The position numbers were made by a program, and so were the translations under genes. The notes under the pieces are model-generated. The model was given only the letters and a program-made list of their open reading frames with translations, was not told the origin of the DNA and did no database searches. A stretch of DNA of 6,947 nt, taken from contig DANX01000044.1 in the NCBI GenBank assembly GCA_002502295.1, positions 1,281-8,227 of the forward strand. Direction: 5' to 3'. This stretch comes from Euryarchaeota archaeon UBA561 (GTDB taxonomy: Archaea; Thermoplasmatota; Poseidoniia; Poseidoniales; Poseidoniaceae). Shown piece by piece: positions 1 to 5,481 of the stretch. The first letter of the stretch is position 1. Each line of letters begins with the position of its first letter.

Positions 1-1889
1 ACCTTGCCCCAAATGTCCGGGCGGCGAGCAGGGTCTCGTCCGTAGAGCGTGACCGAGTCAAAGGCGGTTGAAAGACGGACGTAGTCTTGGCCCTGGCTCA
101 GGTAGTGGAAGCGGCGGTTGGTGCGCTCGGGCTCGCCTTCTCCGGCGAACATGCGGGCCGACAATTCGTCGGTTCGCTTGAACGGGAACACGCCGGCCGT
201 GTAGGGGAAGTGGCCAGGAGCGTTTTCCTTCGTGATGAATTCGAACAGTTGACCGTCGTCCTTGGTTTTGGGCAGAGCGACCCGTGGAATGTTCGAGTGT
301 GCCAGCGATTCGGTGGTGGTTTGGACCTTGAACGGCTTGCCACGCACATGATAGGTGTACTGCCCCGAGGCGTACTCTTCAGCGAGCTGGCGGAAGCTCG
401 AGAGCGCCGCTTTGGCTTCTTCAAGGGACTCCATGATCTCGTTAACTTGGGCTCGCAGGTCCTTCGCTGTATCCTTGGCCCCACGTTCTTCGGCATGGCC
501 GGCAGCGGTTTCGAGGTGTTGGCACAGGCGCAACTTCTCGGCGACCTCGGTGTTCGCGGCGTGGTAATCGCGGACCTGAGCAGCGATTTCGGAGAGGTAG
601 TGTACACGCTCGGGTGGAATCACGCCCTTGCGTTCGCCCATCGCATCGACGGGCTCGCTGGCCTCAAAGCCAACCAGTCCAGCGACCTTCTGCCACAAGC
701 GGTCAACACCGCCGTCAGCGAACTGGCTGGCGATGGTGGCGACGATGGGGAGTTCTTCGTCGGCGACGTCGAACATGTTCCGGTTGCGGCGCACCTGCTT
801 ACGGATGGCTCGCAAGGCATCTTCACTACCGCGCTTTTCATATTTATTAAGAACAACAACATCGGCAACATCGAGCATTTCAATCTTCTCGAGTTGGGTG
901 TGCGCACCAAACTCGGCGGTCATGACGTACAGTGAATGGTCGGCCACGGTCGTGATGGCGTCGCTTCCTTGGCCAATGCCGCTCGTTTCACAAAAAATGA
1001 GGTCAAAACCGACCGCCTTGGCGACCTCGATGGCTCGGTCAAGGTTGGCGCTGATCTCTGAGCCGCTGCCACGGCTGGCAAGGCTGCGCATGTAGAGGTC
1101 GTTGTTCGAAAGCGAATTCATTCGAATGCGGTCTCCAAGAAGGGCGCCTCCGGTTCGCTTTCGGGTCGGGTCAACGCAGAGCAAGCAGACTTTCTTACCG
1201 GGGTTGTCGCGCTGAATACGGAGCATCAATTCATCGAGGAGACTGGATTTTCCGGCTCCACCCGTTCCTGTGAATCCAATCACGGGGACGTCCTTGTCCG
1301 AAGAACGGCACGTTTCAACGGCGGCCTTGAAGGTCTTCTCGTCGGCCGATTCTGAAAGCGTCAGCAACAGACCAACCTTGGCCATGTCGTCAGGCGTGAC
1401 CGGCCCGTCAAGGGACGCCGTTCGCTCCTTTCCAATCAAATCCACCTCGCTGGCTTGACCCATCAGGTGGTGAATCATGCCCATCAGGCCCATCGTGCGG
1501 CCATCGTCGGGCGAGTAGATTTTGGAGATGCCCGACTGGTGAAGCGTGCGAATTTCGGGCGGCGTAATGGTGCCACCGCCGCCTCCAAAGATACGGACAT
1601 GCTCGCAACCCGCTTCGTCAAGCAGCTCTCGAATGTAGGTGAAGTATTCCACGTGGCCGCCCTGATAGGACGTCAAGGCAACGGCGTGAGCGTCTTCCTG
1701 TATGGCGCAGTCGACCACGGCTTTGGCCGATTGGTCGTGGCCAAGGTGAATCACTTCAGCCCCTGATGATTGAATGAGGCGACGCATCACGTTGATGGCG
1801 GCGTCGTGGCCGTCAAACAGCGATGCTGCCGTGATGACACGCACCGGGCCGGTGCTCGTCGTGAACACGACCTCCTCGTCTTCGGCCAT
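1..1889 (-). CDS. icmF: IcmF-type fused coenzyme-B12-dependent acyl-CoA mutase with built-in GTPase chaperone (3' part outside window)
   Basis: This gene should encode a cytoplasmic isomerase that interconverts isobutyryl-CoA and n-butyryl-CoA (or a related branched acyl-CoA) through an adenosylcobalamin radical. The first 629 residues are present; the family is about 1,050-1,100 long. The order of parts is: a B12-binding domain (about 15-150) with DGHD at 26-29, where H28 is the expected cobalt ligand, plus YQGGH at 75-79 and FGGGGG at 101-106; a MeaB-like G domain (about 200-420) with P-loop GTGGAGKS at 208-215, DPTRKRTGGALLGDR at 240-254 and ETSGIGQ at 301-307; a helical linker (about 430-540); then the start of the mutase barrel with FPYTAGVFPFKR at 561-572 and FAGEGEPERTNRR at 581-593. 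This domain order separates it from plain methylmalonyl-CoA mutase. The guanine-specificity motif reads NKYE (348-351) instead of NKxD. The residues that decide substrate choice mostly lie beyond the window. The ATG at 1889 follows a strong Shine-Dalgarno, and an in-frame stop lies 30 bases upstream (1920-1922). It probably shares a transcript with the surface-protein gene before it. Confidence 0.93.
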   Translation of the reverse strand, partial: MAEDEEVVFTTSTGPVRVITAASLFDGHDAAINVMRRLIQSSGAEVIHLGHDQSAKAVVDCAIQEDAHAVALTSYQGGHVEYFTYIRELLDEAGCEHVRIFGGGGGTITPPEIRTLHQSGISKIYSPDDGRTMGLMGMIHHLMGQASEVDLIGKERTASLDGPVTPDDMAKVGLLLTLSESADEKTFKAAVETCRSSDKDVPVIGFTGTGGAGKSSLLDELMLRIQRDNPGKKVCLLCVDPTRKRTGGALLGDRIRMNSLSNNDLYMRSLASRGSGSEISANLDRAIEVAKAVGFDLIFCETSGIGQGSDAITTVADHSLYVMTAEFGAHTQLEKIEMLDVADVVVLNKYEKRGSEDALRAIRKQVRRNRNMFDVADEELPIVATIASQFADGGVDRLWQKVAGLVGFEASEPVDAMGERKGVIPPERVHYLSEIAAQVRDYHAANTEVAEKLRLCQHLETAAGHAEERGAKDTAKDLRAQVNEIMESLEEAKAALSSFRQLAEEYASGQYTYHVRGKPFKVQTTTESLAHSNIPRVALPKTKDDGQLFEFITKENAPGHFPYTAGVFPFKRTDELSARMFAGEGEPERTNRRFHYLSQGQDYVRLSTAFDSVTLYGRDPARRPDIWGK

Positions 1890-1898
1890 GCTCCTCCC
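1890..1898 (-). promoter_or_regulatory. Shine-Dalgarno site of icmF
   Basis: On the minus strand GGGAGGAGC directly precedes the ATG at 1889. GGAGG pairs with the usual 16S anti-Shine-Dalgarno, with a tight gap of three bases. Together with the in-frame TGA at 1920-1922 it fixes the start of icmF. Confidence 0.8.
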
Positions 1899-1920
1899 AG
1901 CAGCCGTTGGTTCATCAATT

Positions 1921-1942
1921 CAAGGGTGGCGCCGCACCCCTG
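1921..1942 (-). other. RNA hairpin in the gap between the surface-protein gene and icmF
   Basis: The minus-strand transcript can fold into an 8-bp stem, CAGGGGTG against CACCCTTG, around a six-base loop (1929-1934). One pair is G-U, which is allowed only in minus-strand RNA; the plus-strand RNA would have an A-C mismatch there. The hairpin starts four bases after the stop codon of the surface-protein gene (1947-1949) and ends 31 bases before the icmF start. No U-tract follows, so it is not a convincing intrinsic terminator. It may be a processing site, a stability element or a partial attenuator. Confidence 0.5.
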
Positions 1943-1946
1943 TTGT

Positions 1947-4900
1947 TCACGGTGAATCGCTCTGCTGCTCGGGCATCTCCGGGATGTCTTTCTGGTACGA
2001 CGAAGCGTTCTCTTCTTGTCCAATAGCCAGAGATTGGGCCGCTTCATAGGCCGCTTTTCGCCGCTCGTATTCGTCCCAAGCCTCCTTGCTTGATTGGCTG
2101 TTCTGGCCGCTGTAGGCAGCGTGCATGGCCTGTTCGAGTTCGTCGTCCAGTTCCGTCCGTAAGCGTTCGAGTCGAATCGCTTGGTGCGGCCCGAGCATGC
2201 GCATCATCACGGCTCGCTCGTAGGATGAGGCGATGTCTTCGAGGTCTTCCCGTCGCTCGGCCCCCCGCAGCATCTCTTCAAAGCGGCGCTGGCGGTTGCC
2301 TCGTGTCGCAATCCCTACCAAGATCCAGACCGTAAACGGAATACCAACAAACACGCCGATGAGGTCCCACGCCCCAAGACCGATAGAGGTCCCCGGTAAG
2401 ATGATTTCAAAGCTATCCACCGGCTTTGATTTGGCATCAAATGGGTCCGTCCCTGCATTAATTTCAGCATCGTCGAGCACACCGTCGTTATCGTCGTCAG
2501 GGTCTTGATTGTCGCCGATCAAGTCGCCATCAAAATCGGACGTCTCAAGCGGGTTGCTTGGAAAAGCGTCCTCGCCGTCAGGGGTGCCGTCGTTGTCAAG
2601 GTCGCCGGGGGAGAAGAGTTTAGGCAAGACGTCAATGCTGTCGTTGTAGCCGTCGTTGTCAAAGTCAAACAGGTAAGGGTCGGGGTTGTTGCCCGAGAGA
2701 TTGTCGCCCCAACCGTCGCCGTCGTTGTCTTCGCACTGCGTGGGGTCGTGCATGAAGAAGTCGGGGTTCCGTCCTCCGGGGTTGTCACCGCATCCGTCCC
2801 CATCGACATCTGACCACTGACTGGGTTCTGCCAAGAAGGCGTCGTAGTTCTGCCCGTCCGGGTTGTCGCCATAACCGTCGCCGTCGATGTCGTACCACTG
2901 GGTAGGGTCGAGCGGGAATTTGTCGGCGTTGGAACCGAAGCGGTTGTCCCCAAACCCGTCCTCGTCGGTGTCGTTCCACTGGGTGGGATCGAACGGAAAG
3001 GCGTCGTCGCTGTCCTCGTAGCCGTCCCCGTCGGTGTCGCTCCACCGGGTCTCGTCCTCTGGGAATCCATCTCCAGCGTCCGACCAGCCGTCCCCATCGG
3101 TGTCGAGGCAACCGAAGCGGTCAGCGATAGAGTCACCTGGCGTATCGGGGCAAGCATCACCCCTTGTTCCACCCAAGTTGTCGCCGTAGCCATCGCCGTC
3201 TCGGTCGGTTTGTTGGGTCGGGTCAAAACGGAATTCATCGTAGTTCATGCCCTGCATGTTGTCGCCGTAGCCGTCACCGTCCAAGTCGTCCCACTGGGTG
3301 GGGTCCAATGGGAGGTCGTCCTCAATGTCGCCGTAGCCGTCACCGTCTTGGTCCGGGCAGCCGAGCAGACCGAGCGTGCTGTTGCCATGCATCGTCGGGC
3401 AGGCGTCCCCATTCATGCCCAGCGTGTTGTCGCCGTAACCGTCTTGGTCGGAGTCAGCCCACTGCGTGGCATCGCCCGGATAGGCGTCGTTTTGATCGCT
3501 GAACCCGTCGCCGTCGGCGTCAGGACAGCCACGTCGGTCGCGGCTGGAGGCACCGGAGGTGGTCGGGCATTCATCAGCTGAATTTCCCGTTTGGTTGTCG
3601 CCGTAACCGTCGCTATCTTCGTCGCTCCACTGCGTGTTATCTTGGGGAAACACATCGGTAAAGTCCGAGTGCCCGTCGCCGTCACTGTCAGCGCATCCCT
3701 TTCGTCCGATGGTGGAATTGCCGGCAGCATAAGGGCAATCATCGCTATTGGAAAAGCCCAAGTTGTCCCCAAAACCGTCTCCGTCGTTGTCGCTCCACTG
3801 GTTCGCGTCGTCTGGAAAAGCGTCGGTCGACAGGCCATAACTGTCGCCATCGGCGTCCTGACCAAAGAAGGTGAGCGTTTGCATGATACCGTCGTTTTGC
3901 AGCATCAGCACCTCACCGTTTCCGGCGACGAGGTCTTCGGGGCAACCGGCGTTGACATTGTGGGAGGTGACGTTGACGATGATGTTGCTCTGCCACGAAA
4001 TGAGACTGATTTGCTCGATTTGGCCGCCGATGACAATGGCAAAACTGTCGTCGGCCAAACTTCCTGTGTGGCACACACCCGCCCAACCGCCATCGTCGCC
4101 TGAGGTGGCGACCATGCTGAGGATGTCCCTCGTGGACTTGATCGGAATGGCGTTCGAAAAGTCGTTGGTCCCCAGCAGACCCATGTTCGCACCACGCCCC
4201 TGGAAGGTGGTGAGAACACCGGTGGTATCGCCCGCATCTGCGGCTTCGTGTTCAATGAGCGAACAGACGTTGTTGTCGCCGCCGCTCCAACCGTAAATCA
4301 TCAGGGCCGAATGCCCGCCATGGTGGAGCATGTCCACCTCAATGTCGATTCCGGAATTGCACGCTTCAAATCCAATGATCTCGCCGTCAAAAAGTTCGTT
4401 TGACTGAGCGACATGAAACCTCGAAAAGGTCAACCCCATTGAGATGTCAAAATCGTTGGGGTTCACCGACCATGTGGAGGTGCTGCCAAACAACGAGGCC
4501 GCATGGCTCGCTCCAGCCAGTTTTCGACCGCCACAGTGTGCATTAGCGATGCTCTCCACGGTACCGTTGTGGGCATAGATGCTCTGGGGGCAATCTGGAT
4601 TGGGGCCAATCGTGGCTGAACCACCACCGTTTTCTGAGGCATAGTAATTCATGGAGGTTTGATCTATGTCGAAGTATTGAGCCCTGCTGACGATGGCGAC
4701 GGTGTTGCTGGCCAAGTCCCAATTGGCCAAGGCGTAGCCTGTGCGACCGTTCTCCGTGGAACACGTACCTTGGAAGAACGTCAACTCTACGAGGGGTGCA
4801 GGGCAACCCACCAGGACATAAGCGTCCGTGCCGTCTATGGAGAGGTCGTAAAACAACAGGTCGTTGTTGGCACCGTTGGTGTCAATAGAATACAGATGGC

Positions 4901-5363
4901 GTTGAGCCTGCAGCGTCATGTCGGGCTTGAAGGCCTCAAGAAACAGTCCGGTTGAAGGGTGTTCTCCGATCATCACTGCAAAATCGTCAGAGACCACCAA
5001 CTTCAGCGGCCGATAGGGCGCATACGCACTCCCCATGACCGTCCCGTTGTGAGCGATTTTGAGCAACAAGCCGCCGGATGACGTTCCCAACCACGAGTAA
5101 TTTCCGATGGTACCGGCGCTGTCATGAGCGAGGGCGACGTAGTAGTGGTCGTTGGCATGAGCCAAGTCGACCACCTCGGCACCCCCGGATACGGTGTAAG
5201 AGAAATTGACCACCATGTCGGAGGGCGCTGCCACGTGGTGAACCACGTGTTCATCGTTTAGCGCCGTAGCGTCCGGTGTGGGAGTGACCATCAGGAGCAT
5301 CATGGCCACGAACAACCACGCGGTGACAGATTTTCCGTCCATGCCATGGTTAGCGGTTCTCAC
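1947..5363 (-). CDS. Secreted, membrane-anchored TSP3-repeat (calcium-binding) surface protein
   Basis: A complete 1138-residue protein of unknown specific function, probably an envelope or cell-surface protein. Residues 1-34 are a signal peptide: a short charged start, a hydrophobic core at 14-27 and an ATA cleavage box at 32-34. Residues 35-502 are an ectodomain I cannot assign; they hold eight cysteines, NxS/T sequons such as those at N53, N88, N106, N265 and N464, and beta-rich segments that could form a propeller. Residues 503-978 are 19 aspartate-rich TSP3-like units of the DxDxDGxxD type. Residues 998-1019 form one membrane helix, followed by a basic stop-transfer stretch (1021-1027) and a charged, helical, cysteine-free tail to 1138. 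Predicted topology is N-terminus outside, tail inside. The start is uncertain: GTG at 5363 or the in-frame ATG at 5342 (1131 residues), and both keep the signal peptide. An in-frame stop upstream rules out a much longer form. It lies 57 bp ahead of icmF on the same strand and diverges from the ABC-F gene. Confidence 0.9.
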   Translation of the reverse strand: MRTANHGMDGKSVTAWLFVAMMLLMVTPTPDATALNDEHVVHHVAAPSDMVVNFSYTVSGGAEVVDLAHANDHYYVALAHDSAGTIGNYSWLGTSSGGLLLKIAHNGTVMGSAYAPYRPLKLVVSDDFAVMIGEHPSTGLFLEAFKPDMTLQAQRHLYSIDTNGANNDLLFYDLSIDGTDAYVLVGCPAPLVELTFFQGTCSTENGRTGYALANWDLASNTVAIVSRAQYFDIDQTSMNYYASENGGGSATIGPNPDCPQSIYAHNGTVESIANAHCGGRKLAGASHAASLFGSTSTWSVNPNDFDISMGLTFSRFHVAQSNELFDGEIIGFEACNSGIDIEVDMLHHGGHSALMIYGWSGGDNNVCSLIEHEAADAGDTTGVLTTFQGRGANMGLLGTNDFSNAIPIKSTRDILSMVATSGDDGGWAGVCHTGSLADDSFAIVIGGQIEQISLISWQSNIIVNVTSHNVNAGCPEDLVAGNGEVLMLQNDGIMQTLTFFGQDADGDSYGLSTDAFPDDANQWSDNDGDGFGDNLGFSNSDDCPYAAGNSTIGRKGCADSDGDGHSDFTDVFPQDNTQWSDEDSDGYGDNQTGNSADECPTTSGASSRDRRGCPDADGDGFSDQNDAYPGDATQWADSDQDGYGDNTLGMNGDACPTMHGNSTLGLLGCPDQDGDGYGDIEDDLPLDPTQWDDLDGDGYGDNMQGMNYDEFRFDPTQQTDRDGDGYGDNLGGTRGDACPDTPGDSIADRFGCLDTDGDGWSDAGDGFPEDETRWSDTDGDGYEDSDDAFPFDPTQWNDTDEDGFGDNRFGSNADKFPLDPTQWYDIDGDGYGDNPDGQNYDAFLAEPSQWSDVDGDGCGDNPGGRNPDFFMHDPTQCEDNDGDGWGDNLSGNNPDPYLFDFDNDGYNDSIDVLPKLFSPGDLDNDGTPDGEDAFPSNPLETSDFDGDLIGDNQDPDDDNDGVLDDAEINAGTDPFDAKSKPVDSFEIILPGTSIGLGAWDLIGVFVGIPFTVWILVGIATRGNRQRRFEEMLRGAERREDLEDIASSYERAVMMRMLGPHQAIRLERLRTELDDELEQAMHAAYSGQNSQSSKEAWDEYERRKAAYEAAQSLAIGQEENASSYQKDIPEMPEQQSDSP
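2730..2972 (-). repeat. Three tandem 81-bp repeats (27-residue TSP3 units)
   Basis: Residues 798-878 are three consecutive 27-residue units at 2892-2972, 2811-2891 and 2730-2810. Each runs from a DxDxDGxGDN loop to a TQW/SQW/TQC end and lacks the CP/GC cysteine pair. The last copy carries cysteine at both positions that are normally aromatic (C858 and C877). Confidence 0.85.
3288..3791 (-). repeat. Three tandem 168-bp super-repeats inside the TSP3 array
   Basis: Residues 525-692 are three exact-length tandem copies of a 56-residue module (a 34-residue CP/GC unit plus a 22-residue FPxDxTQW unit), that is 3 x 168 bp. The 18-base word gttgtcgccgtaaccgtc occurs at 3426 and again at 3594, exactly 168 bp apart, so the period is visible in DNA as well as protein. 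A fourth copy of the module lies at 3039-3206, separated by one 81-bp unit (3207-3287). Confidence 0.85.
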
Positions 5364-5413
5364 CTCAAAAAACCGTCCCCTACCGGCTGGAACGAAGGCC
5401 TCGTTGGACCCAC

Positions 5414-5451
5414 CCGTTCACGCCGGCGAAGTGAGCGTGATTTATGAACGG
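5414..5451. promoter_or_regulatory. Nested inverted repeats upstream of the ABC-F gene (candidate operator)
   Basis: Two perfect dyads overlap: CCGTTCA (5414-5420) with TGAACGG (5445-5451), and TCACGC (5418-5423) with GCGTGA (5435-5440). The second arm of the first dyad overlaps the TATA-like box. A short direct repeat, AACGGT at 5447-5452 and 5454-5459, follows. The arms are short, so chance is possible. A regulator binding site is inference only. Confidence 0.35.
5441..5448 (+). promoter_or_regulatory. TATA-like box of the ABC-F gene
   Basis: TTTATGAA is the only AT-rich octamer in the gap and resembles an archaeal TATA box. Transcription about 26 bases downstream would begin near 5470, just ahead of the Shine-Dalgarno at 5471-5476, giving a leader of about 12 bases. 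The spacing is consistent, but a single weak match is not proof. Confidence 0.4.
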
Positions 5452-5470
5452 TCAACGGTGGCCTTGGTTT

Positions 5471-5476
5471 GAGGGA
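5471..5476 (+). promoter_or_regulatory. Shine-Dalgarno site of the ABC-F gene
   Basis: GAGGGA lies five bases before the ATG at 5482. An in-frame TGA at 5470-5472 overlaps it, so no upstream start is possible and the ATG is well fixed. Confidence 0.75.
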
Positions 5477-5481
5477 CCTTC

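Larger units (their letters stand above)
2430..3857 (-). repeat. Array of 19 TSP3-like calcium-binding repeats
   Basis: Residues 503-978 of the surface protein divide into 19 units, each opening with DxDxDGxxD or a close variant, the calcium-loop pattern of thrombospondin type 3 and dockerin/EF-hand-like loops. Three lengths recur: 22 residues (A, with FPxDxTQW), 34 residues (B, with CP and GC 14 residues apart) and 27 residues (C, no CP/GC pair). The order is A B A B A B A C B A A C C C, followed by five shorter or looser units. The ends have degenerated: the first unit has S and L at conserved positions, and unit 18 reads DFDGDLIGD. Calcium binding is inferred from the ligand spacing. Confidence 0.9.
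5364..5481. promoter_or_regulatory. Divergent intergenic promoter region
   Basis: These 118 bases separate the divergent starts of the surface-protein gene and the ABC-F gene, so both promoters should be here or just inside the genes. Only one AT-rich TATA-like element stands out (5441-5448). On the minus strand a run of six T lies just before the GTG start. For the minus gene the reverse of the same AT-rich box would lie about 80 bases from its start, giving a longer leader if used. I see no RNA gene or ORF here. Confidence 0.6.

Noticed and set aside
87..935. A 282-codon open frame on the plus strand
   Set aside because: It lies wholly antisense to icmF, whose translation matches its family throughout. 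The plus-strand product has no recognisable motif, and the open frame follows from codon composition.
1..1889. Plain methylmalonyl-CoA mutase or a stand-alone MeaB chaperone
   Set aside because: The B12-binding domain is at the N-terminus, followed by the G domain and then the mutase barrel in one chain, which is the IcmF arrangement. Classical mutases have the B12 domain at the C-terminus and no G domain.
1921..1942. Intrinsic transcription terminator after the surface-protein gene
   Set aside because: The hairpin is reasonable but is followed by AATTGATG instead of a U-tract, and a strong icmF Shine-Dalgarno lies just downstream with no promoter-like box.
2519..3238. A 239-codon minus-strand frame of repetitive T, P and R-rich sequence
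   Set aside because: It is a shifted reading of the TSP3 codons (GAC/GGC/GAT repeats) in the same DNA. The real frame gives clean DxDxDG units and continues to the signal peptide and tail, so it is neither a second gene nor a sign of a frameshift.
3039..3860. Regularly spaced near-identical words (gttgtcgccgt...) that could suggest a CRISPR array or tandem repeat locus
   Set aside because: The words sit in frame inside the TSP3 coding sequence. The stretches between them are themselves repeats that encode conserved residues rather than unique spacers.
3591..4103. A 170-codon valine-rich open frame on the plus strand
   Set aside because: It is antisense to the TSP3 array and ectodomain. The VAVTV repeats are the reverse of GAC/GGC codons, with no ribosome site of note.
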